Counted from the first letter of the stretch, positions 18,540 to 27,526 are shown. The stretch: DNA of 64,000 nt from Henriciella sp045287255 (GCF_045287255.1 NZ_CP137142.1:434001-498000); one strand, 5' to 3'. A program made the numbers and translations. The notes: generated by a model from the sequence alone, not told the origin.

Positions 18540-19352
18540 ATGACAGAGACTTTGAAGATTGCTGTAGCGGGTGCCGCCGGGCGTATGGGGCAACAGCTCG
18601 TGCGGGCCGGGATGGATGCTGGACATCAGATTACCGGCGGGAGCGAAGCGCCGGGTTCGCCGCACATTGGCAAGGATATTGGCACTCTGGCTGGGCATGG
18701 GCCTTTGGGTGTTACAGCTCAGGCCGGGATTGGCGAGGCTGCGAGAGAGGCACAAGTCTGGATCGATTTTACCGTCCCTCAGGCCACGCTGACGGCTCTG
18801 GCTCTGGCGCCGGGGGTGGGCGTGAAGGCTTTTGTGATCGGAACAACGGGGTTCACCGAAAAGCAGGAGGCTGAGATTGCGGATGCTTCAGAGCGCGTAG
18901 CTATCGTCAAAGCCGGCAATTTCTCACTGGGTGTCAACCTGCTCGAGGCTTTGGTCAAGCAAGCGGCGGCGCGCCTTGGGGAGGATTGGGACATTGAGGT
19001 GCTCGAAACCCATCACCGTCGCAAGATTGATGCGCCATCTGGAACGGCCTTGATGCTGGGTGAGGCGGCGGCTGAAGGGCGCGGCAAGCCCTTATCAGAG
19101 CTGCGTTCTGCGCCTTATGATGGCCCAGATGCCAAGCGAGAGCCCGGCAAGATCGGGTTTGCCGTGCGTCGCACCGGTGGCGTGATTGGCGATCACGAAG
19201 TGACGTTCGGGTCTGACATGGAGATTGTCAGCCTGTCTCACACAGCATTGGATCGCGCGGTCTTTGCGCATGGGGCGATCAAAGCGGCTGAATGGGCCGC
19301 CCGGCAAGGGCCCGGCCTCTATGGCATGGATGATGTTTTAGGTCTGCGCTGA
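18540..19352 (+). CDS. dapB: 4-hydroxy-tetrahydrodipicolinate reductase
   Basis: NAD(P)H-dependent step of lysine/diaminopimelate synthesis. Starting at 18540 gives 270 residues, the family length, and puts the nucleotide motif GAAGRMG at 11-17; the in-frame ATG at 18486 adds 18 unrelated residues. Further landmarks: FVIGTTGF, the catalytic ETHHRRKIDAPSGTAL and GEHEVTF-like GDHEVTFGSDMEIVSLSH. Stands alone 70 bp before ahcY on the same strand. Confidence 0.96.
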   Translation: MTETLKIAVAGAAGRMGQQLVRAGMDAGHQITGGSEAPGSPHIGKDIGTLAGHGPLGVTAQAGIGEAAREAQVWIDFTVPQATLTALALAPGVGVKAFVIGTTGFTEKQEAEIADASERVAIVKAGNFSLGVNLLEALVKQAAARLGEDWDIEVLETHHRRKIDAPSGTALMLGEAAAEGRGKPLSELRSAPYDGPDAKREPGKIGFAVRRTGGVIGDHEVTFGSDMEIVSLSHTALDRAVFAHGAIKAAEWAARQGPGLYGMDDVLGLR

Positions 19353-19422
19353 GGCCACGGGTTTCTTTTATAAGCGGTCCTGCTATATGGCGCCCCAAGA
19401 CACCATATAAAGGATTGTTGAT

Positions 19423-20817
19423 ATGTCTCACGACTACGCGATTGCAGACATTAGCCAAGCTGATTTTGGCCGGATGGAAATCGAGATTGCTGAAACCGAG
19501 ATGCCGGGCCTGATGGCTGCGCGTTCCGAGTATGGCGCTGATCAGCCACTGAAAGGCGCGCGGATTGCTGGCTCCCTGCACATGACGATCCAGACGGCTG
19601 TCCTGATCCAGACACTCGAAGCGCTTGGCGCGGAAGTGCGCTGGGCCTCGTGCAATATCTACTCAACGCAGGACCATGCAGCCGCTGCGATTGCTGATGC
19701 AGGCACGCCCGTCTTTGCTCACAAAGGTGAGACGCTGGACGAGTACTGGCAGTTCTGTGACCGGATTTATGAGTGGCCGGATGGTCGGACGGTCAACCTG
19801 ATCCTTGATGATGGTGGCGACGCGACCATGTATCTGATCCTTGGTGAAAAGGCTGAGGCGGACCCAAGCATTCTCGACAATCCGGGGAATGAGGAAGAAG
19901 AGGCCCTGTTCCGTCAAATCCGTAAGCGGATGAGCGAAAGCCCAGGTTGGTTTGCGCGGATCAAGGCCGGTATCAAAGGCGTTTCTGAAGAGACAACCAC
20001 CGGCGTGAACCGCCTGTATCAACTGGAAAAGAAAGGCGAACTGCCTTTCCCGGCCATCAACGTCAATGATAGCGTCACCAAGTCGAAGTTCGACAATAAG
20101 TATGGCTGTAAGGAAAGCCTCGTCGATGCGATCCGCCGCGGCACAGATGTCATGATGGCGGGCAAGACCGCGTTTGTGGCTGGCTATGGTGATGTTGGTA
20201 AAGGCTCTGCAGCGTCTCTGTCTGGTTCGGGTGCGCGTGTGACTGTGTCTGAAGTCGATCCGATCTGTGCCTTGCAGGCGGCGATGGACGGCTATGATGT
20301 CCAAACGCTCGATACGATGGCGCCAAAGGCGGACATTTTCGTCACGGCGACGGGTAATAAGGATATCCTGACCCTCGACCATATGCGTCAGATGAAAGAC
20401 ATGGCGATTGTCTGTAATATCGGCCACTTCGATAATGAGATTCAGGTTGAAGCCCTGCGCAATTACAAGTGGACGAATATCAAGCCACAGGTCGATATGA
20501 TCACCTTCCCGGATGGCAAGCGGATCATCCTTCTGTCTGAAGGCCGATTGGTGAACCTTGGTAATGCCACTGGGCACCCAAGCTTTGTGATGTCGGCGAG
20601 CTTTACCAATCAGACGCTCGCGCAGATCGCTCTGCACCAGAATAAGGGTGAGTATGGCAATAGCGTCTATACGCTCCCGAAAGAGCTGGATGAGAAAGTG
20701 GCACTGCTTCACCTTGCCAAGCTGGGCGTGGAGCTGACACAGCTTTCAGGCGAGCAAGCCGACTATATTGGCGTCTCTACTGCCGGACCATTCAAGCCAG
20801 AGCATTATCGCTACTAG
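19423..20817 (+). CDS. ahcY: Adenosylhomocysteinase
   Basis: Reversibly splits S-adenosylhomocysteine into adenosine and homocysteine, clearing the product of methylation. 464 residues. Motifs: SLHMTIQTAVLIQTLEALGA, NLILDDGGDATMYL, NVNDSVTKSKFDNKYGC and the NAD site AGYGDVGKGSAASL, ending in the conserved KPEHYRY. It carries the insert (about residues 140-180) seen in alphaproteobacterial and eukaryotic-like forms. RBS AAGGA lies 8 bases before the ATG. I see no SAH riboswitch in the 70-base leader. Confidence 0.97.
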   Translation: MSHDYAIADISQADFGRMEIEIAETEMPGLMAARSEYGADQPLKGARIAGSLHMTIQTAVLIQTLEALGAEVRWASCNIYSTQDHAAAAIADAGTPVFAHKGETLDEYWQFCDRIYEWPDGRTVNLILDDGGDATMYLILGEKAEADPSILDNPGNEEEEALFRQIRKRMSESPGWFARIKAGIKGVSEETTTGVNRLYQLEKKGELPFPAINVNDSVTKSKFDNKYGCKESLVDAIRRGTDVMMAGKTAFVAGYGDVGKGSAASLSGSGARVTVSEVDPICALQAAMDGYDVQTLDTMAPKADIFVTATGNKDILTLDHMRQMKDMAIVCNIGHFDNEIQVEALRNYKWTNIKPQVDMITFPDGKRIILLSEGRLVNLGNATGHPSFVMSASFTNQTLAQIALHQNKGEYGNSVYTLPKELDEKVALLHLAKLGVELTQLSGEQADYIGVSTAGPFKPEHYRY

Positions 20818-20824
20818 TTTTTGG

Positions 20825-20898
20825 ACTAGTCCTCACCCCCTTCCCAACCACCCCAAGGGTGACCTCTGCGGGCGGTTGGGAAGGGGGTGAGGACTGGT
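20825..20898. repeat. Long near-perfect inverted repeat (REP-like or terminator)
   Basis: A 25-base arm at 20825-20849 (starting ACTAGTCCTCACCCCC) pairs with 20874-20898 with a single mismatch around a 24-base loop. It starts 8 bases after the ahcY stop. There is no T-run after either arm, so it looks more like an interspersed palindromic element or an mRNA 3'-end stabiliser than a simple intrinsic terminator. Confidence 0.8.
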
Positions 20899-20991
20899 CA
20901 TCTTAGCAATCCGTGAAATTTTATCGATTGGCCTGAGCCGATTTCAACCCCTTTGTGATTTGCTGAGCGCTGATCATGAAGGGGTTTTCTT

Positions 20992-21900
20992 ATGACGATC
21001 AGGGCTTATGCGCTTGGCTTTTTGGCTCTCGGCTTGGGCGCTTGCGGGGGCAGTTCGTCTGGCGGCGTTGATCCGCAAACCCCCATTCATCAGGCGCAAG
21101 GCCTTGGCGATGTTAGCTTTGGTAAGGTGCTCAGCGCCGTAGCGGGTCATGACCCGGCGATCAAACCTGAATTTGTCAGCCACACCGTCCACTCGCGCTG
21201 CCGTATGCCGCGAGCAAGTTCTGGGTCTCACATGGCCTATGTCTATAGCTATGGTGGCGGGTTCAAATCACCAATGGCGCACGCCTATAAGAAAGCGCAT
21301 GAGGGTAGTGTTGAGTATCATCAGCGCACGGATGTGATCGTTACTGAGACCGAGGTGCCGGTCTATCTGGTCTTGGAAAGCTATAATGCTGTGCTCTGGA
21401 ATATTCAGCTTGCCCCGGGTGCGCAGCTCGAAGGGGTTGGGGTTCTGTCGTATGAAGGCGGTGCTGTCAGTGGCGTGCCAGAAGGGGTCGATGTTGGCTT
21501 TCTGGCATTTCGCGGTGTTGAGAATAAGAGATGCTTTGAGCGCGGTGGTATGATGACGCCGACAGATATCCGCGTAGAGCGCGCCGCTGCAAATAACTAC
21601 ACAGCGACTGCCAGTGATCGCCAAAACTGGGATGCTGAGTACAGGGCGGCCAAGACCTGGCGTAATCGCTGGGTGCCGCAGACGTTTGGGGCCCGGTTTG
21701 ATGTGGAGATCTTCCCAGACGGGTCAGACGATTATGACGCTGTGCTTGTTGGCCCTGTTCCAACGGCGCCGATTGCGCCAACGGCGATCACCAAAGTCCA
21801 TGTTCCAGATCATGTTCATGTGGCCTGGGGCAATCGAGATGAAGTGCTGGCCGAATTCGATGCCATTGCGCGTGAGGAACTTGAGGACCTGATGAATTAG
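20992..21900 (+). CDS. Predicted lipoprotein, unknown function
   Basis: 302 residues with a lipoprotein signal (IRAYALGFLALGLGAC, lipidated Cys near residue 18) and a flexible GGSSSGG linker. No known domain recognised. The middle is rich in beta-strand-like patterns (YLVLESYNAVLWNIQLAPGA; GVGVLSYEGGAVSGVPEGVD) and could form a jelly-roll or sandwich. AAGGGG sits 7 bases before the ATG, inside a possible hairpin (AACCCCTT at 20946 with AAGGGGTT at 20978). It lies between ahcY and divL, on the same strand. Confidence 0.8.
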   Translation: MTIRAYALGFLALGLGACGGSSSGGVDPQTPIHQAQGLGDVSFGKVLSAVAGHDPAIKPEFVSHTVHSRCRMPRASSGSHMAYVYSYGGGFKSPMAHAYKKAHEGSVEYHQRTDVIVTETEVPVYLVLESYNAVLWNIQLAPGAQLEGVGVLSYEGGAVSGVPEGVDVGFLAFRGVENKRCFERGGMMTPTDIRVERAAANNYTATASDRQNWDAEYRAAKTWRNRWVPQTFGARFDVEIFPDGSDDYDAVLVGPVPTAPIAPTAITKVHVPDHVHVAWGNRDEVLAEFDAIAREELEDLMN

Positions 21901-21933
21901 CTCTGCCAAAGGTTAACAATGACGGGGGACTTG

Positions 21934-21949
21934 TTAACCCGGACTTAAC
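21934..21949 (+). promoter_or_regulatory. Perfect CtrA binding box upstream of divL
   Basis: TTAACCCGGACTTAAC fits the consensus TTAA-N7-TTAAC exactly. It lies 75 bases before the divL start, and further GTTAAC-type half sites flank it (21912 and 21976). CtrA is the master cell-cycle regulator of this group. Binding is inferred from the motif. Confidence 0.75.
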
Positions 21950-22023
21950 GAAGGGCAGGCATTCCGTTAACCAGTGAGAAAGGCGATTCTGCGCGTATTG
22001 CGGAATTGCGACTGGAGAGTGCC

Positions 22024-24462
22024 ATGCCGTTGACCGCCGAACAGGTCCCTCTGATTATTGCCGCCGGGGCACTGGCGCTCGGGCTGGCTTTTATCCTCTG
22101 GGCGGTGCGCACCTCTGATGGCGCGCGCGGCGCGGCCAAACGCTACAAAGCGAAAGTCAACGAAAGTGAGACCTCGCTTGCGGAACTGAAATCAGTACTG
22201 GGGGCGCATCCCGGGATTATCATGGTCTGGCAGGGGGAAGAGGTTGATGTGGATGGCGCCGAGATTACCGCGCCAGAGATTCATGGTTCACCTGTCGCGC
22301 TCGCTAGCCTTTTACGCTTCACAGATGATGCGGTTTCCATTGACCCGGCGGTGCGGATTATTGAAGGCCTTGCCGACCTAGAAGCGCGAGATGCGACGGG
22401 CGCGGATACGACTCTGCGGCTCGCCTTGCGTGATCTTGCCAATGAAGGCCAGCCTTTCTCTTTGACGCTGATCGGCGCGAATGGCAGGTTCCTGGAAGCG
22501 GATGGCCGCACAGCGGGTGCGCGCGTTGTCGTCTGGATTACCGATTCCACCATTAAAGGGCTGGAAGAAAGCTCTGCCCGTGGGCGTCTTGAAGAGGCCC
22601 GGCAGGTGATTGCGCGCGATCCTGCGGCTTTCCTTGATATGCTGGGGAAAGCTCCATTCCCGGCCTGGCGTGTTTCCGGCGTTGGTCGCCTGCAATGGGC
22701 CAACACCTCTTACATCGATGCGGTTGAGGGTGAGAATCTCGACCGCGTGCTTGAGCGCCAAATCATGCTTGACGAGAAAGCGGTCGATCAGGTTCGTCGT
22801 ACGTTGAGCGAAGGTGCCGAGATTGATGAGACCCGTCATTTCGGGATCAAGGGCGAGCGGCGGGCGATGCGTATCCTCTCCTTCCCGCTCTCGGGTGGCG
22901 TTGGCGCGATGGCGTTTGACGTGACCGAGCAGGAAAAAGCCCGTGACGATCTGGACCGCCACGTGAAAGCCCATGACGAGACGCTGAACCATGTCGCCGA
23001 TGCTGTGGCGATTTTCAGTGCCGATCGTCGCCTGACCTTCCACAATCGGGCCTTTGCCAAGATGTGGGACCTTGATGAGGGCTTCCTGCTGGATATGCCA
23101 ACCCATGGTCAATTGCTCGACCGCCTGCGCGAACGTCGGCGTCTGCCCGCACGGACTGATTATGCCGCCTGGCGCGCTGAAGAGCTGCACTATGGTGATG
23201 TCAGCGGCACCGAAGAAGACGAATGGCATCTGCCAGATGACCGCACGTTGAAAGTCACTCGCCAGCATCACCCGATGGGCGGTCTTCTAATCCTGTTCAA
23301 GGATATTACCAGCGAGCTGAACCTGCGGACCCGGTTTAATGCGATGATCAAGACACAGGGCAAGACGCTCGACAGCCTGCACGAAGCGGTTGCCGTATTT
23401 GGCACGGATGGTCGTTTGAAGCTTTCAAATGAAGCTTTTGAAGAGCTTTGGGGGCTTGAAGCTGACTTGCTTAAGGATGAGCCGGATTATGATCTGATTG
23501 CCGATGCCTGTATCCCGCTTTTCCATGACCGGGAAACCTGGGCGCAGATCAAGGGTCACATCACTGATCCAAGCTCGGCGGCGCGGCAGGAAAGCATGGG
23601 TGAGATGAAGCGCGCCGATGGCTCGATCATCACGTATGTGACCAAGCCTTTGCCAGACGGCAATACGCTGATCGGGTTTGCGGATATTACGGCCCAGCGC
23701 TCGGTTGAGGGCGCGCTGCGTGAGCGGGCCGAAGCCTTTGAAACCGCTGATCGCCTGAAAACAGAGTTTGTCAAGAATGTCAGCTATCAGCTGCGCTCAC
23801 CGCTGCAGACCATCCTTGGCTATGGCGAGTTTCTGCAAATGGAGCGGATTGGTGATCTCAATGAGGCTCAGCGCGATAAGGTTGATGCGATCTGTGAGGC
23901 GTCTAACCATCTGAATGATCTGATCGGCAACATTCTCGATCTTGCGATGATTGAAGCTGGTACGCTGGGGCTTGATCTTGGCGATGTTGATCTCGGCGCT
24001 CTGGTTGAGGAGAGTGTACAGATTGGTGTGACCAATGCCGCGGATACTGAAGTTGAAGTGACCGCTGAGGTCGCCAATGATCTCGGTCTGATCCGCGCCG
24101 ATGAGAAACGCATCCGCCAGATCCTGTTCAATCTGGTATCGAATGCGCTGCGCTTTACCGATGCGGGCGGCAAAGTTGTCGTCTCGGCCGAGCGAATGGG
24201 CGACACGGCTGTCCTGAAAGTTACCGATAATGGGCGCGGTATCCCTGAAGAGGAACAGGCGACCCGGTTTGACAGCTTCACGTCCAGTGACCAGCGCGGT
24301 GCCGGACTTGGCCTGTCTCTGGTGAAGCATTTCGTTCAGCTGCATGGCGGCAATGTCGGTATCAAGTCTGCGCCAGATGGTGGTACTGAAGTCGTTTGCT
24401 GGATCCCGGTTGAGGCCGAGCCTCAGGATGGCACACACGAGCCGGAGCGCATGGCTGCGTAG
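22024..24462 (+). CDS. divL: DivL-type PAS pseudo-histidine kinase (Tyr in H-box)
   Basis: 812 residues from the ATG at 22024 (GGAGAG just upstream). One N-terminal TM helix (about 8-28, VPLIIAAGALALGLAFILWA) is followed by several PAS domains (HDETLNHVADAVAIFSADRR; DSLHEAVAVFGTDGRLKLSN) and a DHp/HATPase core. The H-box reads NVSYQLRSPLQTI: the phospho-accepting His is replaced by Tyr588, the hallmark of Caulobacter DivL. The ATPase part keeps NLVSNALRF, DNGRGIP and GAGLGLSLVK, though the F-box region (EEEQATRFDSFTSS) is unusual. DivL controls the CckA-CtrA relay and asymmetric division. Orthology is inferred from H-box, layout and the CtrA box. Confidence 0.9.
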   Translation: MPLTAEQVPLIIAAGALALGLAFILWAVRTSDGARGAAKRYKAKVNESETSLAELKSVLGAHPGIIMVWQGEEVDVDGAEITAPEIHGSPVALASLLRFTDDAVSIDPAVRIIEGLADLEARDATGADTTLRLALRDLANEGQPFSLTLIGANGRFLEADGRTAGARVVVWITDSTIKGLEESSARGRLEEARQVIARDPAAFLDMLGKAPFPAWRVSGVGRLQWANTSYIDAVEGENLDRVLERQIMLDEKAVDQVRRTLSEGAEIDETRHFGIKGERRAMRILSFPLSGGVGAMAFDVTEQEKARDDLDRHVKAHDETLNHVADAVAIFSADRRLTFHNRAFAKMWDLDEGFLLDMPTHGQLLDRLRERRRLPARTDYAAWRAEELHYGDVSGTEEDEWHLPDDRTLKVTRQHHPMGGLLILFKDITSELNLRTRFNAMIKTQGKTLDSLHEAVAVFGTDGRLKLSNEAFEELWGLEADLLKDEPDYDLIADACIPLFHDRETWAQIKGHITDPSSAARQESMGEMKRADGSIITYVTKPLPDGNTLIGFADITAQRSVEGALRERAEAFETADRLKTEFVKNVSYQLRSPLQTILGYGEFLQMERIGDLNEAQRDKVDAICEASNHLNDLIGNILDLAMIEAGTLGLDLGDVDLGALVEESVQIGVTNAADTEVEVTAEVANDLGLIRADEKRIRQILFNLVSNALRFTDAGGKVVVSAERMGDTAVLKVTDNGRGIPEEEQATRFDSFTSSDQRGAGLGLSLVKHFVQLHGGNVGIKSAPDGGTEVVCWIPVEAEPQDGTHEPERMAA

Positions 24463-24571
24463 GTTCGCCTAACTCAACCCTCTGGGGTCTTTGCTTGTCA
24501 GTTTACGGAATATCTGCTGCCTTAGGGGAACGCAGCAGAATGCTGCGCTGTAACCACAAAGGGAGTAGATT

Positions 24572-24772
24572 ATGGCTGTTGCACGCGTAACCGAGATTAT
24601 TGCAGGATCGAAGAAGAGCTTTGATGCTGCGATCGAGAAAGGCCTGAAACGGGCAAACAAGACACTGAAGAATGTTTCAGGGGCCTGGATCAAGGATCAG
24701 TCCATTGTCATGGAAGATGGCGAGGTCAAAGAGTACCGCGTCGTGATGAAAGTCACCTTCATTCTGAAATAG
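24572..24772 (+). CDS. Dodecin family flavin-binding protein
   Basis: 66 residues, the whole length of a dodecin. The pattern MAVARVTEIIAGSKKSFDAA, then IEKGLKRANKTLKNVSGAWI and YRVVMKVTFIL is characteristic of the beta-alpha-beta-beta fold that forms hollow dodecamers storing or buffering flavins (riboflavin, lumichrome or FMN). The conserved Trp of the stacking site is present (AWIKDQ). GGGAG sits upstream of the ATG and a bidirectional terminator follows. Confidence 0.92.
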   Translation: MAVARVTEIIAGSKKSFDAAIEKGLKRANKTLKNVSGAWIKDQSIVMEDGEVKEYRVVMKVTFILK

Positions 24773-24798
24773 AAACCGACTGACATTTCAAACTAAAA

Positions 24799-24827
24799 AA
24801 GCCCCGCCAATGGCGGGGCTTTGCTTT
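24799..24827. terminator. Bidirectional intrinsic terminator, dodecin / hfaD
   Basis: AGCCCCGCC and GGCGGGGCT pair around AAT, with an A-run before and a T-rich stretch after. It lies between the convergent dodecin and hfaD genes and can serve both. Confidence 0.9.
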
Positions 24828-24844
24828 AGATGTTTTGGTCGGGC

Positions 24845-26098
24845 TTAGTGGCCCGTTGACTGGAAGGTTGCAGAGTTGCCTACCGCCGTCGCGCTGCCAT
24901 AGACACCGCCAGAATTGGTGACATAGGCCTGACCACGGGCAATGACCTGGCCAGAGTTGATCTGGTTCACGCCGCCTTGCAGGACTGCATCGCCACAAGT
25001 GTTACAAAGTGTGGCGGTGGCCGCGTTACCAATTGAGGTCGCGCTGACAATACCCGTACCCTCAACCGTAGACTGGCCATTGAACTGAGCCTGGCTGTAA
25101 ACCTGTCCAGAATTGTCCTGATTGGCGAAGAGGCCAGTATCAGAGACGCTGTTCGAGATCAGGGCAGAGTTGCCAACGCCGTAAGCTGTGGCTGAGGCAT
25201 ACCCAGACCAGTGATCCAGCGTGACATAGGTCTGGGCATCAACATCAGTGCCATTTTGCTGATAAAGCTCAGATCCGTCACGACCGAGTGTGGCATAACC
25301 ATACTGATTGTGCACGGTGGCAGAGTTACCAAAACCAGTTGAGGCGACCAGAACATCGTGGCCATCGTTCATATAGACGTCGGAATAGGATTGAACGGTT
25401 TCACCTTCAGCCGCGATTTGCACCGCACCGTTAAAGTTGGTTGAGGTCAGACCAGTTGAGGATACCGCGTTTGCACCCGCGGTCGTCGTGAACGTTGCAG
25501 ACTTCCCATCACAGCACATCTCGACATCAGTTTCAGCGATGACGGAGCCATTGCTTTCCTGATATTGGAAGGCACGGTTCGTGCCATACTCATCTGACGG
25601 GACTGAGACGTTGGCGATTGCCGTTGTCGACGTGGCAATCTGGTAAGCGCCCTCGATGTCAGATGTGGTCGAGGCTGACACATCACCATTTGAGACCTGA
25701 TCAGCACGGTAATAGTTGTCACCGGCCCAGGTTCCGCCTGTGGTTGAGTTACCGTAGGCTGTGGTTGTGCCAACAACCGTCCCGGCAGCATAGCCTGTGA
25801 TGCGGTTTTCAGCACCGACATTGGCGTTGAGTGTCTGGTAAACGTCCAAATCGATGTCGCCGCTGGTTACAAGGCCTGCTGCGGCGTTACCGACAGCGGT
25901 AGAGGTTGAAACAGCATCAGCCGCATAGCCCGGAATTTCAACTTCCATGTCAGACCAGACATCATTGAGCTGAACCTGATCAATAACGACAATGGAAAGT
26001 GGTGCCTGATACTCGCCATCTTCATCGGCGAGCGCTGGGCTTGTCAGGAGGGCTACAGTTGCAGCCGCTCCCAAGAGTTTCAGCGAAGTCTTCAGCAT
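24845..26098 (-). CDS. hfaD: Holdfast anchor protein HfaD-like
   Basis: 417-residue secreted protein with a Sec signal (LKTSLKLLGAAATVALLTSP, then ALA before DED). The mature part is an Ala/Gly/Ser/Thr/Asn-rich beta-repeat protein with recurring units such as STAVGNAAAG, TTAYGNSTTG, SATAVGNSAT and ASTGFGNSATV, resembling curli-like or beta-helix surface proteins. In Caulobacter, HfaA, HfaB and HfaD anchor the adhesive holdfast to the outer surface; order, strand and size of the three genes here match hfaABD. The family is divergent, so the name rests largely on operon context. Confidence 0.85.
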   Translation of the reverse strand: MLKTSLKLLGAAATVALLTSPALADEDGEYQAPLSIVVIDQVQLNDVWSDMEVEIPGYAADAVSTSTAVGNAAAGLVTSGDIDLDVYQTLNANVGAENRITGYAAGTVVGTTTAYGNSTTGGTWAGDNYYRADQVSNGDVSASTTSDIEGAYQIATSTTAIANVSVPSDEYGTNRAFQYQESNGSVIAETDVEMCCDGKSATFTTTAGANAVSSTGLTSTNFNGAVQIAAEGETVQSYSDVYMNDGHDVLVASTGFGNSATVHNQYGYATLGRDGSELYQQNGTDVDAQTYVTLDHWSGYASATAYGVGNSALISNSVSDTGLFANQDNSGQVYSQAQFNGQSTVEGTGIVSATSIGNAATATLCNTCGDAVLQGGVNQINSGQVIARGQAYVTNSGGVYGSATAVGNSATFQSTGH

Positions 26099-26141
26099 AT
26101 CTAATCCCCCTTTCTGAAGGACAGTATTTTAGTCCGAGGGT

Positions 26142-27110
26142 TTAGAAGCGACCGTGACGCGGCTCTTCACGAACTGGCCCATTATACTCTTCAAGGGGAG
26201 CACGGGCCGGGCGGTAGTCGCCGGTTGTGCTGTTTGAAGAGATAGCGCCCTCTGTCAGGGTGCAAACATCAGCCGTTGGTGCACCATAGAGGTTGGCCAT
26301 CATTTCCAGTGTTGCGCGCTCGATCACAGAGCGAATCGCCAGCTGGATCGGCTCTTGGGCGCGACCACCGACGCCGACATCAAAGACGTTGCCATTGGCA
26401 AAATCGAAGATACCGAAAGACACCTCACGACCAATGATCTGCTTCTGGTAAGAGATAACATCGACCACTTCGAGGGTTTCGGTCTCAACCATACGCAAGT
26501 CCAGACCGACATTGATGACAAACAGTTTGCCGCCAATTGTCCCTTTTGGGTCGGTTGCATTGGTTGCGCCAATGAAGGCTTCACCGCCAACAGAGCGGAT
26601 ATTGTAGTTCAGCTCAGTAATGCCGCCAACCAGATAGAAGTCAGAGCCTGGGATAGAGCCGGCTGTGATCTTGCGGAATTGCGTGTCTGCGCCTTCACCA
26701 ATCAGCTTGTTGTTGGCATATTTCAGTTCAAGCTCGGAAACGGAGGTGTCGAAACGCTCAACCAGACGGGCACCTGACTTGGCAAAAGCAGAGATTGCCA
26801 TCAGCGAAGCCCCTTGAGTGACCCGGCGGCCACCTTCGATGTCGGCTTTCCCTGTATAGTCAAGAATACGACCAACCGCGATGCGCGGGGCAGGAACGCC
26901 AGACTGGCGGGCATAATGGCCCATGCAGACCAGACCTTTAGAATAAGGTGTTGGGTTTGCTGTAACCGGTGAACCACCGATTGGCTGAGTGTAGTTACCA
27001 CCCGGGCCTGCAGTCGGAGAAATACAGCCGGTCAGAACCATGGCAGAAGCAAGGGCTGCTGCAGGCGCTTTTGCGCGACCGAGGAGCAGAGTTTTGATGA
27101 GGCTTTTCAT
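26142..27110 (-). CDS. hfaB: Holdfast anchor secretin-like lipoprotein HfaB (CsgG family)
   Basis: 322 residues; signal with lipobox VLTGC (Cys near 29). The rest matches the CsgG outer-membrane pore family: ALASAMVLTGCISPTAGPGG, PAPRIAVGRILDYTGKAD, EGGRRVTQGASLMAISAFAK, GARLVERFDTSVSELELKYA, then YLVGGITELNYNIRSVGGEA. CsgG-type pores export HfaA and HfaD to the cell surface. The start overlaps the hfaA stop by one base. Confidence 0.93.
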   Translation of the reverse strand: MKSLIKTLLLGRAKAPAAALASAMVLTGCISPTAGPGGNYTQPIGGSPVTANPTPYSKGLVCMGHYARQSGVPAPRIAVGRILDYTGKADIEGGRRVTQGASLMAISAFAKSGARLVERFDTSVSELELKYANNKLIGEGADTQFRKITAGSIPGSDFYLVGGITELNYNIRSVGGEAFIGATNATDPKGTIGGKLFVINVGLDLRMVETETLEVVDVISYQKQIIGREVSFGIFDFANGNVFDVGVGGRAQEPIQLAIRSVIERATLEMMANLYGAPTADVCTLTEGAISSNSTTGDYRPARAPLEEYNGPVREEPRHGRF

Positions 27111-27526
27111 TAGAAGTCGAGCTCCCCGTTAAGAACGACCGTCTGGTCGCCATTGTTGATCTGAGTTGAATCAATGATGATCGTGTTGTTTGAACCGTTG
27201 GTGATAACATTAAGCTGGTTACCAACCGCTGTACCGGATCCAAGCATTCCGCTGGCGCCTTCAGTTTGACCCCAGCCTGTGTGCAGACCAGTGCCGAGCC
27301 CTGTGCCACCTTCGATCAGGCCATTGATGATGACGCGGTTACCAAGGCGGTCACGGCTATTAGCTTCATAGGGGCGCTGTTCTTCGCCATAGCCAAAGCC
27401 ATAAGGGCGTTCGAACTCGGACGCGTAACTCGCGGCCTGTGCGCTGGCTGGCGCAGCAAGAAGAAGTGAGCCCGCAGTGCCGATCGCCAGCGCGGCAGCT
27501 GTGGTGAGAAGACGATGTGCGTTCAT
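27110..27526 (-). CDS. hfaA: Holdfast anchor protein HfaA-like (curlin-repeat)
   Basis: 138 residues with a Sec signal (RLLTTAAALAIGTAGSLLLA, then APASAQA). I use the ATG at 27526 because AAGG lies 8 bases upstream of it; the ATG two codons earlier sits almost on the SD. The C-terminal half has curlin-like repeats (GNQLNVITNGSNNTIIIDST; QINNGDQTVVLNG), as in CsgA and HfaA amyloid-like subunits. It is the first gene of hfaABD, whose promoter should lie in the 220 bases before the divergent CBS gene. Confidence 0.9.
   Translation of the reverse strand: MNAHRLLTTAAALAIGTAGSLLLAAPASAQAASYASEFERPYGFGYGEEQRPYEANSRDRLGNRVIINGLIEGGTGLGTGLHTGWGQTEGASGMLGSGTAVGNQLNVITNGSNNTIIIDSTQINNGDQTVVLNGELDF

Noticed and set aside
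19353..19422. Possible SAH or SAM riboswitch in front of ahcY
   Set aside because: The 70-base leader shows no matching conserved core.
19663..20712. A 349-codon open frame antisense to ahcY
   Set aside because: ahcY is certain on the plus strand; the antisense frame has a low-complexity, Ile/Arg/His-rich composition typical of shadow frames.
22378..23271. A 297-codon open frame antisense to divL
   Set aside because: It is opposite to clear PAS domains and shows no domain or RBS.
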